Shown: positions 15,785-24,167 of the stretch, piece after piece | Position numbering within the stretch: position 1 is the first letter of the stretch | Layout: each line of letters opens with the position of its first letter | Assembly: GCF_003710985.1 (NCBI RefSeq) | Contig: NZ_RHHT01000002.1 | Span: 1 to 64,000 of the forward strand | Length of the DNA stretch: 64,000 nt | Reading direction: 5' to 3' | DNA from: Brevibacillus panacihumi | GTDB taxonomy: Bacteria > Bacillota > Bacilli > Brevibacillales > Brevibacillaceae | Translations under genes and position numbers: made by a program | The notes under the pieces: model-generated | What the model was told of the DNA's origin: nothing | Databases searched by the model: none | Seen by the model: the letters and a program-made list of their open reading frames with translations, nothing else

Positions 15785-17053
15785 ATGAAACGATTTGGTT
15801 TAGCGATTCAAATTGTCGTTGGTCTCATTCTGGGTATTCTCGTGGGTGCTATTTTCTATGGCAACCCGGCCGTGTCTACCTACTTGCAGCCGATCGGCGA
15901 TATTTTTCTTCGCCTGATTAAAATGATTGTCGTTCCTATCGTTATTTCCACTTTGATCGTGGGAGTAGCCGGTGTAGGGGATGTAAAAAAGCTGGGGAAA
16001 ATTGGCGGTAAAACCATTCTCTATTTTGAAATCGTTACCACGATTGCAATTGTGATTGGTTTGCTCGCAGCCAATGTGTTCCAGCCTGGTGTAGGCGTAG
16101 ACATGTCAAGCCTGCAAAAAACAGATATCCATACTTACGTGGAGACAGCGGAGACAACCCAAAGCCACGGATTTGTGGAGACATTCGTCAACATCGTTCC
16201 GAAAAACGTGTTTGATGCTATTGTACGCGGCGACATGCTGGCGATCATTTTCTTCTCCGTTCTGTTTGGATTGGGGATTGCCGCGGTAGGAGAGAGAGGC
16301 AAACCGGTGCTTTCTTTCTTCCAGGGTGTGGCGGATGCCATGTTCTGGGTCGTGAATACGATCATGAAATTCGCTCCATTCGGGGTATTCGCGCTTATTG
16401 GCGTAACTGTTTCCAAATTTGGTTTGAGTTCCCTGGTTCCATTGGGCAAACTGGTTCTCCTAGTTCATTTCGCGATGATCTTCTTTATTCTGGTGGTTTT
16501 GGGCATCATCGCCCGGATCAGCGGGATTCGCATCACGCAGATCATTCGCATTTTGAAGGACGAGCTGCTGCTTGCCTACTCGACGTCCAGCTCTGAAACC
16601 GTTTTGCCAAAAATCATGGAAAAAATGGAGAAGCTGGGATGTCCGAAGGCGATTGCCTCGTTCGTTATCCCGACTGGGTACTCGTTCAATCTGGATGGTT
16701 CCACGCTGTATCAAGCACTGGCCGCATTGTTCATCGCCCAAATGTACGGGATTCACATGCCGATCAGCGCTCAGATCACGTTGATGCTCGTCTTGATGGT
16801 GACATCCAAAGGGATTGCCGGTGTACCGGGCGTATCGTTCGTCGTTCTTCTGGCTACACTCGGTTCGGTCGGTATTCCACTCGAAGGACTTGCCTTTATC
16901 GCGGGTGTTGACCGTCTGATGGACATGGCACGCACCGTGGTAAACGTAGTCGGAAACTCTCTGGCTGCCGTTGTCATCTCCCGCTGGGAAGGACAGTTCG
17001 ACACAGCCAAGGCCAAGAAGTATATCAGTGAAGTTTCAGGGAAAGCCGCTTAA
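15785..17053 (+). CDS. gltP: Dicarboxylate/amino acid:cation symporter (GltP/GltT type)
   Basis: 422-aa DAACS-family transporter, eight membrane helices with two re-entrant hairpins. The serine-rich HP1 tip is STSSSETVLPKI near 262-273; the TM7 sodium/substrate motif reads NLDGST near 303 (usual NMDGT); HP2 contains TSKGIAGVPG near 340. These trimeric carriers take up glutamate or aspartate with sodium or protons. The start has GTGAGG before the ATG. The 250-base gap upstream is AT-rich; I see no convincing promoter hexamers or terminator in it. A second DAACS gene lies 2.5 kb further on, so the substrates may differ. Confidence 0.92.
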   Translation: MKRFGLAIQIVVGLILGILVGAIFYGNPAVSTYLQPIGDIFLRLIKMIVVPIVISTLIVGVAGVGDVKKLGKIGGKTILYFEIVTTIAIVIGLLAANVFQPGVGVDMSSLQKTDIHTYVETAETTQSHGFVETFVNIVPKNVFDAIVRGDMLAIIFFSVLFGLGIAAVGERGKPVLSFFQGVADAMFWVVNTIMKFAPFGVFALIGVTVSKFGLSSLVPLGKLVLLVHFAMIFFILVVLGIIARISGIRITQIIRILKDELLLAYSTSSSETVLPKIMEKMEKLGCPKAIASFVIPTGYSFNLDGSTLYQALAALFIAQMYGIHMPISAQITLMLVLMVTSKGIAGVPGVSFVVLLATLGSVGIPLEGLAFIAGVDRLMDMARTVVNVVGNSLAAVVISRWEGQFDTAKAKKYISEVSGKAA

Positions 17054-17129
17054 CACTATGTTGATTATAGAAGAAGAAAAGGCGTGTTTGGGCCATGAAA
17101 AGCTCAAACGCGCCTTTTTTGTCGTTCAT

Positions 17130-17996
17130 TCATTTCTTCGGATCATAATAAATCCCCAGCTCCTGCCAGGACTCCTCCATCTCATTCAGCAAATTCGTCG
17201 CCACATCCGCATCCTTAAGCGACATCGAGCGCAGGATGGCGGTCAGCAAAGAAATAGGCGCAACGAAGGAATCCATGTGCGACGCGATGCCTGTGGGGGT
17301 AAACAACACCTCATCGGCGTATTGGCAGAGAGGGGAGGAGGGGTAGTCGGTGATGACGACGATCCGGGCTCCTCTTTTTTTCCCTGCCGCCAGACAATCT
17401 ACGATAAAGCGCGTGTAGCGGGCAAAGCCGATTCCCACGAGGACATCTCCGGGAGCGAGCCGCAGGATGCGGTCTACCGTGCGCGGCTCGCCACTGAAGA
17501 GATACGTTTCTTTGTTCAACAAATTCAGGTAAAAATCGAAAAACATTCCGAGCGACAAGGAGCCGCGAGAACTGGCAATGCCGATGCGGTTGGCTGTCGT
17601 CAGCAGCTGTACGACCCGCTCCAGGACGTTCAGATCGATTCGCTCCATCATCAGCGCCAGATTGTTCATATCTTCCTCAAAATGCTGCAGGACCGTTTGC
17701 TGCTCGGCCTTCGTCGCATTTCTCGTAAGCTGGAAGCGTTCCCCGGTCGTCAGCCGAGAGCGAACCAGCTCCTGCAGCTCGCGGGAAAGAGCGGGAAAGC
17801 CGGAATAGCCAATAAATGTGGCGAATCGAGTGACCGTAGATTCGCTGACGGCAGCTTCTCTTGCCATTTCTGCTACATTATAAAAGGCCGCAGACTCTGG
17901 ATCGCGCAGGATGAGATCCGCAATCGCCTGCTGCGACGGACTCATCTGGGGATAGAGCTGGGAGATTTTCAAGAGTACGGTAGGGCCTTGACTCAA
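17130..17996 (-). CDS. MurR/RpiR-family transcriptional regulator
   Basis: 288-aa regulator: N-terminal RpiR helix-turn-helix (about 1-75, with VAEMAREAAVSESTVTRFA as recognition region) and a C-terminal SIS sugar-isomerase fold (about 130-260). SIS domains in this family bind phosphosugars or related acids. The start is TTG at 17996, eight bases after GAGGTGAT. An 8-bp inverted repeat, TCGTATAC/GTATACGA, lies just upstream and is a candidate operator for autoregulation. Downstream neighbours on both sides are DAACS transporters, and the HemL-like aminotransferase lies behind it on the same strand, so these are likely targets. It is not adjacent to murQ (6 kb away), but control of that operon cannot be excluded. 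Confidence 0.88.
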   Translation of the reverse strand: MSQGPTVLLKISQLYPQMSPSQQAIADLILRDPESAAFYNVAEMAREAAVSESTVTRFATFIGYSGFPALSRELQELVRSRLTTGERFQLTRNATKAEQQTVLQHFEEDMNNLALMMERIDLNVLERVVQLLTTANRIGIASSRGSLSLGMFFDFYLNLLNKETYLFSGEPRTVDRILRLAPGDVLVGIGFARYTRFIVDCLAAGKKRGARIVVITDYPSSPLCQYADEVLFTPTGIASHMDSFVAPISLLTAILRSMSLKDADVATNLLNEMEESWQELGIYYDPKK

Positions 17997-18007
17997 ATGG
18001 GATCACC

Positions 18008-18045
18008 TCGTATACAGTCCAACAAATGCTGGGTTAAGTATACGA
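18008..18045. promoter_or_regulatory. Candidate RpiR operator
   Basis: TCGTATAC (18008-18015) and GTATACGA (18038-18045) form a perfect inverted repeat with 22 bases between arms, right upstream of the RpiR-family start codon and between it and the HemL-like gene. Confidence 0.45.
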
Positions 18046-18080
18046 TAGGATGCACATGGAGACAATCATCAGCCCAACCC

Positions 18081-19439
18081 TTATGCCAATGGATCTTGCT
18101 TCAGCGCGGCCATGCTTTTTTCAAAAGCGTCGAGAGTTGCCTTGATTTCCTCAGGTCCGTGCGCAGCCGACAGCGAGAAGCGATTCAAAGGCTTGGAGTA
18201 GACCCCGTTTTCCATCAGCAAATAATCCAGCGCCAGCCGAAGCTGGTTGCGGTTGGCCCCGAGATCACGGTAGTGGTGAACATCTTCCTGCGTCGTCAAC
18301 ACGTTGAAGATTGTGCCTGTTCCGAGCGTCTGCAGCGGAAGGCCGTACTCCTTCGCCAATTCGTCAATGCCTGTGCGCAGCTCGAGGGTACGCTGGACGA
18401 TTTGATCAAAGTTGCCGGGCTGTTTCAGATAGCGAATCGTCGCCAAGCCTGTTGCGATGGACAGCGGATTGCCGTTGAAGGTGCCGCTGTGGAAGACGAC
18501 CTCGCTCTTTTTATGGGAACGCAGAGGAGATGCCAGCTCCATGATCGAGCGCTTTCCCCCTACGATGCCGATCGGGAATCCGCCGCCGACCACTTTTCCC
18601 AGCGCGGTCAAGTCAGGTTCTACATCGTAATAGGTTTGCGCGCCGCCTACCTCGATGCGGAAGCCGGTTTTCACTTCATCAAAAATCAGGATGATTCCCA
18701 ATTGTGTGGTCAAGTCGCGCAGGTTTTTCATGAACTGCGGCTCTGCAGCGATATAGCCGGAAAGCATCGGTTCCATGATGACCGCGGCGATTTGAGCTGC
18801 TTTTTCGGTGAGTATGCGCTCGCACGCATCCCAGTCGTTGAACGGCAGGATGACGCTGTGCTCACGGTAGTAGTCCGGGGTTCCGAGGGATTCCGGTACA
18901 GGCAGTGGGGCCGCAGCTTCACCTGCTGCTCCCAACTCCGGATTCACGCTTTGCAGGACGTGATCGTGGGCCCCGTGATAGTGGCCTTCAAATTTTGCCA
19001 CATGTGTCTTGCCGGTGGCCGCCAGTGCCAGACGCAGGGCGAACAAAGTAGCTTCCAGTCCGGAGTTGGTGAAGCGGATTTGGTCGAAGCTGGGGAACAA
19101 GGCGACCAGTTCTTCCGCCATTTCCAGTTCCAGCGGATGAGTGGCCCCGAAGCTGCTCGTCCCTTGCTCGTCCCACACTCGCTGAACGGCTGACAGTATC
19201 TCAGGATGATTGTGACCGAGCATCAATGCCCCATAGGAGAGAAGATAGTCCACGTAGGCGTGACCATCTACATCGTGTAAAGTCGCGCCTTTTGCTTTTT
19301 CAAAAATGATCGGAAACGGCGCAAAATAGCGAAGATTGCCATTCACGCCTCCAGACATGGTTTGTTTGGCTTTTTCAAAGAAAGCAGAGGATTTGGGACG
19401 GTTCGATTGAAAGGCTGTCTGCAGCGATGAAATTTTCAT
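18081..19439 (-). CDS. Class III aminotransferase, HemL-like (not in a heme operon)
   Basis: 452-aa PLP enzyme of the glutamate-1-semialdehyde aminomutase subgroup. The N-terminal part resembles HemL (SGGVNGNLRYF, DVDGHAYVDYLLSYGALMLGHNHPEI), with FTNSGLEATLFALRLALAATG near 122, IFDEVKTGFR near 243 and the PLP lysine in ALGKVVGGGFPIG near 272. It stands away from hem genes and next to an RpiR regulator and two amino-acid/dicarboxylate symporters. It may therefore be a catabolic aminotransferase or aminomutase acting on another amino acid. GGAGGTAA lies before the ATG at 19439. The substrate is unknown. Confidence 0.82.
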   Translation of the reverse strand: MKISSLQTAFQSNRPKSSAFFEKAKQTMSGGVNGNLRYFAPFPIIFEKAKGATLHDVDGHAYVDYLLSYGALMLGHNHPEILSAVQRVWDEQGTSSFGATHPLELEMAEELVALFPSFDQIRFTNSGLEATLFALRLALAATGKTHVAKFEGHYHGAHDHVLQSVNPELGAAGEAAAPLPVPESLGTPDYYREHSVILPFNDWDACERILTEKAAQIAAVIMEPMLSGYIAAEPQFMKNLRDLTTQLGIILIFDEVKTGFRIEVGGAQTYYDVEPDLTALGKVVGGGFPIGIVGGKRSIMELASPLRSHKKSEVVFHSGTFNGNPLSIATGLATIRYLKQPGNFDQIVQRTLELRTGIDELAKEYGLPLQTLGTGTIFNVLTTQEDVHHYRDLGANRNQLRLALDYLLMENGVYSKPLNRFSLSAAHGPEEIKATLDAFEKSMAALKQDPLA

Positions 19440-19465
19440 TTCATTACCTCCTTGTTTGTGAAATT

Positions 19466-19498
19466 ATTATTGCATGAATGCATTTCTTTTGCAATAAT
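19466..19498. promoter_or_regulatory. Inverted repeat in divergent promoter region
   Basis: ATTATTGCA (19466-19474) and TGCAATAAT (19490-19498), nine perfect pairs with 15 bases between, including an inner TGCAT-GA-ATGCA palindrome. It sits between the divergent HemL-like and second DAACS genes, so one bound regulator could control both. The sequence differs from the GTATAC repeat near the RpiR gene. Confidence 0.45.
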
Positions 19499-19537
19499 CA
19501 CTTCAAGGGCGTGAATTTTTTGAACAGGAGGAATGTT

Positions 19538-20776
19538 ATGAAGACGAGATTTGCCTTTTATATTTTAGCTGCTACCATATTGGGCGCCATATTTGGTCAC
19601 TTCTTTCCCGAGATCGGAAAAGATATCAAGATTTTGGGCGACGCTTTTATCCGTTTGCTCAAAATGATCGTGATTCCCGTCATTGTCACGACGCTGCTGG
19701 TAGGGATCGCGGGGATCGGCGACATCAAACGGATGGGCCGGATCGGAGTCAAAACGGTGATCTGGTTTGAGTTCATCACGACGCTAATCCTCTTCATTGG
19801 CCTTGCCATCGCCAACCTGGTACAGCCGGGAAAGGGACTTGACCTGAGCAATCTACCACAGGCTGATATCTCCAACATTTCTGCCAATACCTCCAAAGTG
19901 CTGGACGGAAGCACCTTGCTGCTCAACATCATCCCCACGAATATCATTGATGTCATGGCAAAAAATGATCTTCTCGCCGTCATCTTCTTTTGTATTATGT
20001 TTGGGATTGCCCTAGTGAAGCTAGGGAACGAAGCAAAACCGTTTGTCTCGATCATTGAAATTGCCTCAAAGGCTTCCTTTCAATTGGTAAACATGGTCAT
20101 GCTGGCGGCGCCCATCGGCGTATTTGCGCTCATGTCTGCGACGATTGGCACGTATGGAATCGGATTGATTATTCCTCTCTTGAAACTGATTGGAACCGCT
20201 TACTTGGGACTGGCTGTCGTCGTGTTCGGGTTGTTTACCGTGATCGCGTTCCTGCTGCGAGTACCGCTGAGAGAAATCTACAAAATGGTGTGGGACCTGA
20301 TGATCGTAGGGGCATCGACCGGAAGTACGGAAACAGTCGTCCCGCAGCTCATGCAGCGCCTCGAAAAGTACGGGGTCCCGAAGTATATCACTTCGTTTGT
20401 CATCCCTGCTGGAATGCCCTTGAATTCCGACGGAACGACGCTTTACCTGACGATTGCAGGACCTTTTATTGCCCAGGCATTCGGCATTGACATGACCTGG
20501 TCGCAACAACTCATGATGGTCTTGTTCTTTATCGTGACCAGCAAAGGAGTCGCCGCTGTACCGTCATCATCGATGGTAATCCTGCTGGCGACGATCACGG
20601 CAGTCGGTCTGCCGCCGGAAGGGGTCGCCTTGATCATCGGGATCGACCGCATCATCGATATGGCTCGTACAGCAGTCAATGTGTTTGGACATGTCTTCTC
20701 GTGCATCGCTGTGGCCAAGTGGGAAGGCGTCTTCCGCAAAGAGCCTCACCCGGTTGAAGAGCAGGTTGCCGGCTAG
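19538..20776 (+). CDS. Second dicarboxylate/amino acid:cation symporter
   Basis: 412-aa DAACS transporter, paralogue of the gene at 15785. HP1 reads GASTGSTETVVPQL and the TM7 motif is LNSDGTTLY (S in place of M in NMDGT), with TSKGVAAVPSSS in HP2. The start is ATG 19538 after AGGAGG; a further upstream in-frame ATG lacks a ribosome binding site. It is divergent from the HemL-like gene and shares its control region, and a Gfo/Idh oxidoreductase follows. The changed HP1 and TM7 residues suggest a substrate different from the first symporter, possibly the compound the neighbouring enzymes handle. Confidence 0.9.
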   Translation: MKTRFAFYILAATILGAIFGHFFPEIGKDIKILGDAFIRLLKMIVIPVIVTTLLVGIAGIGDIKRMGRIGVKTVIWFEFITTLILFIGLAIANLVQPGKGLDLSNLPQADISNISANTSKVLDGSTLLLNIIPTNIIDVMAKNDLLAVIFFCIMFGIALVKLGNEAKPFVSIIEIASKASFQLVNMVMLAAPIGVFALMSATIGTYGIGLIIPLLKLIGTAYLGLAVVVFGLFTVIAFLLRVPLREIYKMVWDLMIVGASTGSTETVVPQLMQRLEKYGVPKYITSFVIPAGMPLNSDGTTLYLTIAGPFIAQAFGIDMTWSQQLMMVLFFIVTSKGVAAVPSSSMVILLATITAVGLPPEGVALIIGIDRIIDMARTAVNVFGHVFSCIAVAKWEGVFRKEPHPVEEQVAG

Positions 20777-20905
20777 GAACTCAAAAGCAAGAGCCTGGAG
20801 AATGTGTCCAGGCTCTTTTGCTGATTTGGAAAGGAAAGCAGGAAAGCTTTTACCCAATCTCGAAGGGAGGGGGGAGTAAAAACGGACAGATTCGGAGGAT
20901 GGAAA

Positions 20906-21862
20906 ATGAGCGAAAAAACATACAAAGTCGGGATCATCGGTGCGGGAGTGATGGGGGATCGGATGATTCAAGCCATTGCGAACCACTCGCGCTGCCAGGT
21001 GGCGGCTATCAGCGACGTCTCGGAGGAGCGGGCCAAGGAAGCGGCGAAGCAGGCGGGAGATGCCGCTTGGTACACCGACTATCAGGAGATGCTGGATGAC
21101 ATGCACATCGATCTGGTCTATCTGGCTGTGCCGCCCAAGCACCATCATCCGATCGCTTTGGAGGTATTGAAGCGCAAGAAGCATCTGCTGTGCGAAAAGC
21201 CGTTGGCCAACTCGCTGGCAGAGGCCCAGGAAATGCTAGAAGCTGCAGAAGCGGCGGGGGTCGTCCATGCGATGCACTTCCCGATGTACTACCAAACCGT
21301 ATTGCCGCAAATGATTGCCCGTCTGCCCGAGCTGGGCACGATTCGCCGCATCGATATTCTCACCCACTTTCACCAATGGCCGCGCCCCTGGCAGCAGGCT
21401 GCCTGGTTGGCGGGACGGGAGCAGGGCGGATTCATCCGAGAGGTGCTGCCCCATTTCGTCCATCTTACTTATGCGCTGTTTGGAGATTTGCAGGTGATCC
21501 GCTCCGATGTGGATTACCCAGCTGATCCCGAAGCGTGTGAGATCGGGGTAGCAGCTTATCTGCAAGGTCCCGACGGAACTCCGGTCACCATTAATGGCTT
21601 GGCAGGAATCGCCCATCAGGAACACCTGGACTACCGCATTTACGGGACCAAGGGGACGCTTAGTCTTGTAAACTGGACGAACCTCCATTTCGGAAAAGAG
21701 GGAGAAGTGCCCCAGCCCGTCACCGTCCCTCTCAACGAGCGCCTAATCCAGCTTCTGGACGAAATAGTGAAGAAAATGAACGGGGAAGAGGCGAGACTCG
21801 TGACCTTCGATACGGGTGTAAAAGTGCAGAAGGTGCTGGAGGATTTGCTTGGTAAGGCTTAA
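20906..21862 (+). CDS. Gfo/Idh/MocA-family oxidoreductase
   Basis: 318-aa NAD(P)-dependent oxidoreductase. Rossmann motif GIIGAGVMGDRM near residues 9-20, the family EKP motif in LLCEKPLANS near 93-102 (Lys is catalytic or cofactor-binding), and a C-terminal beta-sheet domain. Family members oxidise or reduce sugars, inositols and related polyols. ATG 20906 follows an AGGATGG ribosome binding site. A weak stem (AGAGCCTGGA/TCCAGGCTCT) lies between it and the symporter gene, so it may be only partly co-transcribed. The substrate cannot be told from sequence. Confidence 0.85.
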   Translation: MSEKTYKVGIIGAGVMGDRMIQAIANHSRCQVAAISDVSEERAKEAAKQAGDAAWYTDYQEMLDDMHIDLVYLAVPPKHHHPIALEVLKRKKHLLCEKPLANSLAEAQEMLEAAEAAGVVHAMHFPMYYQTVLPQMIARLPELGTIRRIDILTHFHQWPRPWQQAAWLAGREQGGFIREVLPHFVHLTYALFGDLQVIRSDVDYPADPEACEIGVAAYLQGPDGTPVTINGLAGIAHQEHLDYRIYGTKGTLSLVNWTNLHFGKEGEVPQPVTVPLNERLIQLLDEIVKKMNGEEARLVTFDTGVKVQKVLEDLLGKA

Positions 21863-21935
21863 TGCAAAAAATGAGAGTGCGCTCAGCACTCTCATTCCTA
21901 TATATTCATTCATTGTTGATAGCTATTAGCTACGA
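21863..21935. other. Short gap after the oxidoreductase gene
   Basis: AGAGTGC GCTC-AGCACTCTC (about 21872-21894) forms a small hairpin after the oxidoreductase stop, followed by few T; it may be a weak terminator. Then the structured repeat begins. Confidence 0.4.
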
Positions 21936-22135
21936 GGGAGAATCAGGTTTCCGGTCGCAGCCCATTGCGTAGTCCCACCCAGCGGAGCGACGATTGGCGG
22001 GAAAAAGAATCGCAACCCTGCGCTACTTCGTAGCGTCGGCTGCTTTTGCGATTCCCCGCCAAGCGTTGCGGAGCGGACAGTCAAAACGTCCTTGCGGACG
22101 AAGAACGGGGCAAAGACGGGAAACCTGATTCTCCC
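21936..22135. repeat. 200-bp multi-hairpin repeat with 17-bp terminal inverted repeats
   Basis: GGGAGAATCAGGTTTCC (21936-21952) is the exact reverse complement of 22119-22135. Inside, TTGGCGGG plus GAATCGCAA (21994-22015) pair with TTGCGATTC plus CCCGCCAA (22046-22062). A GCTAC/GTAGC hairpin forms the loop, and CGTCC-TTG-CGGACG near 22087 makes another hairpin. GC content is clearly above the surroundings. No transposase is encoded. It looks like a non-autonomous mobile or REP-like element between the oxidoreductase and the LysR gene. No clear target-site duplication was found. Confidence 0.7.
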
Positions 22136-22165
22136 CACTACAGCCGCAATACTTGACCCACCCAG

Positions 22166-23056
22166 CTACTGCAACAGCTTGCTCTGCATCAAAAAATCGA
22201 TAAACGTCCGCATTATCCCATGAAACGGCGTATCCTTCAAATAGATCAGCTCAAAATTGCGGTTGATTTGCGGCAGGTTCAGCACCCCTACCTCGTGCAG
22301 CTCGCCGCTTGCCAAATCCTTTTGAATGGAAAAGCGGGGGACGAAGGCAATTCCGAGTTTTTGCTTGACCATGCGCTTCACAACCTCGATATTGTCTACC
22401 TCCATGACCACCCGGTTTTTTAGCTGGTAGTGCGTAAAGGCGCTGTCGATCAGCTTCCAGTCCAGCGACCCCCGGTTGAACAGGATCAATCGTTCGCGAG
22501 CCACGTCTTCAATCGTTACTTGCTGACGCGAGGAAAATTCATGTTCCGGGTAGATAGCCAGCACCATTTGATCCGACATCAATTGAATCTGGTTGATCTG
22601 CGGGTGAGTCACCGCTCTGGCAATGCCAAACGAGACCTCGTGATTGAGCACCATGTCCAGCACCTGATGCGAGTGTCCGGTCAAGATCGTCAGCTTGACT
22701 TTGGGATATTGCTTTTGAAACTGCTCCACGAGATCTGGCAGGATGTAGAAGGCCGCGACGAACACCGTCGCAATCGTCAACTCGCCCTCGATGTCCCCGT
22801 ACGAGCGTTGGATCGCCTGTTGCCCCTCCTGCAGAGAGTGGAGGATGCTTTTGGCGTAGGGAAGGAAGATCTCGCCCTCCTTGGTCAGGCAGATCATATG
22901 GCCAGATCGTTGAAACAGCTTGCAGTCCAGGGAGCTTTCCAGCGCTTTGATCCGCATGCTTACGGTTGGCTGGGAGAGATACAAGAGCTCCGCTGTCTTG
23001 CTGAAGCTTCCTGTCAACGAGACGAAAATAAACGCTTCGATTTGCTCCATGTTCAT
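22166..23056 (-). CDS. LysR-family transcriptional regulator
   Basis: 296-aa LysR-type regulator. The N-terminal winged helix-turn-helix is FIFVSLTGSFSKTAELLYLSQPTVSMRIKALES (about 9-42), followed by a linker helix and a C-terminal periplasmic-binding-protein-like effector domain (about 90-290). It is divergent from the dipeptidase/aminopeptidase pair, the usual arrangement for LysR control of a neighbour. The 139-base intergenic region is AT-rich and contains a TATAAAA-like -10. The inducer is not apparent; peptide or D-amino acid use is a guess from the neighbours. Confidence 0.9.
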   Translation of the reverse strand: MNMEQIEAFIFVSLTGSFSKTAELLYLSQPTVSMRIKALESSLDCKLFQRSGHMICLTKEGEIFLPYAKSILHSLQEGQQAIQRSYGDIEGELTIATVFVAAFYILPDLVEQFQKQYPKVKLTILTGHSHQVLDMVLNHEVSFGIARAVTHPQINQIQLMSDQMVLAIYPEHEFSSRQQVTIEDVARERLILFNRGSLDWKLIDSAFTHYQLKNRVVMEVDNIEVVKRMVKQKLGIAFVPRFSIQKDLASGELHEVGVLNLPQINRNFELIYLKDTPFHGIMRTFIDFLMQSKLLQ

Positions 23057-23195
23057 AGGCTGTGCGCTCCGTTATGTGAATTTTTAATGATGGATATGGT
23101 AATCTTTTATTTGCTTTCTATATAAAAATACATTACCTTACAACTTAATAAGTAGCAATGTATCTAAAAATTCTGATCAAGAGGATGGCGAATCT

Positions 23196-24125
23196 ATGCA
23201 TATTATCGACCTTCATTGTGACGCCCTGTTAAAGCTTTGGTACTCGGACGGAAAGTTGTCCTATGAAAATGGGGAAGAGCTGGATACAAACAAGCAGCGT
23301 TTGCAGCAGGGGGGCGTGAAGGTACAGGCGTACGCGATCTACACCCCGGATAAAATGAAGTCAGAGCAACGCTTCCAGTGTGCATTGGATCAGATTGATT
23401 ACTTTTATAACGAAGTCCTGGCAAAAAATCCAGAGATGAAGCAGATCAAAGAATGGAGCGATTTTGACCGTTTGCAGGATGGAGAAATCGGGGCCTTTCT
23501 GACGCTCGAGGGAGTAGAGCCGATCGGCAATGATCTCGGCAAGCTGCGACTTCTCCATCAATTAGGCGTACGTTCTGTCGGTCTGACCTGGAACCATGCC
23601 AATTTGGCAGCAGATGGTGCGGATGAGACAAGAAACGGCGGATTGACGTTGTTTGGCAAGGAGATTGTGAAATTTCATAATGAGCACAAAATCCTGACAG
23701 ATGTTTCCCATCTGTGCGAGGGCAGCTTCTGGGATGTAATCGAGCTGGCAAAATACCCTGTCGCGAGCCATTCCAATGCAAGAGCTCTGTGCGATCACCA
23801 GCGAAATCTGCGTGATGATCAGGCGCAAGCGCTCTTTGCCAAGGGCGGCATGCTACATATCACTTATGTGACGATGTTTATCAAAAAAGAGGAAGGCGAG
23901 GTCACGATCCCTGACCTGATCAAGCATATCGACCATTTCTGCGCCCTGGGCGGCGAGAAACACATCGGACTCGGCTCTGATTTCGACGGGATCAATACCA
24001 AGATCGTAGGATTGGAGCACGCAGGGGATTCGCAGAATCTGATCAACGAGCTGCTGAAGCAGTACTCCGAAGACCAGGTGCGCGGATTCGCAGGAGAGAA
24101 CTTCTTGCGCAATCGCCCGGTGTAA
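23196..24125 (+). CDS. Membrane dipeptidase-family (renal dipeptidase type) metallopeptidase
   Basis: 309-aa zinc dipeptidase of family M19 (PF01244). Metal ligands are visible: DLHCD near the N-terminus, Glu in LTLEGVEP near 110, His in VSHSNAR... (PVASHSNARALCDHQRN near 190-206), and GSDFDG near 262. Bacterial members cleave dipeptides, often with a D-residue at the C-terminal side. No signal peptide, so cytosolic. AAGAGGATGG precedes ATG 23196. It is divergent from the LysR regulator and just upstream of a P1-family aminopeptidase, suggesting a small peptide-degrading operon. Confidence 0.88.
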   Translation: MHIIDLHCDALLKLWYSDGKLSYENGEELDTNKQRLQQGGVKVQAYAIYTPDKMKSEQRFQCALDQIDYFYNEVLAKNPEMKQIKEWSDFDRLQDGEIGAFLTLEGVEPIGNDLGKLRLLHQLGVRSVGLTWNHANLAADGADETRNGGLTLFGKEIVKFHNEHKILTDVSHLCEGSFWDVIELAKYPVASHSNARALCDHQRNLRDDQAQALFAKGGMLHITYVTMFIKKEEGEVTIPDLIKHIDHFCALGGEKHIGLGSDFDGINTKIVGLEHAGDSQNLINELLKQYSEDQVRGFAGENFLRNRPV

Positions 24126-24167
24126 AGGAACTACGATTCCACAGTGAAAGGAAAGGAAGCAGCTTTT

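Noticed and set aside
16971-19193. 740-codon plus-strand frame spanning the RpiR and HemL-like genes
   Set aside because: Long only because both minus-strand genes have few stops in that phase; no family match and no ribosome binding site.
18081-19439. True heme-pathway glutamate-1-semialdehyde aminomutase
   Set aside because: Context lacks any hem gene and is that of a transport and catabolic cluster; sequence is HemL-like but several blocks differ. Not fully excluded.
21926-22138. 70-codon frame inside the structured repeat
   Set aside because: The sequence is explained by palindromes; no start signals.
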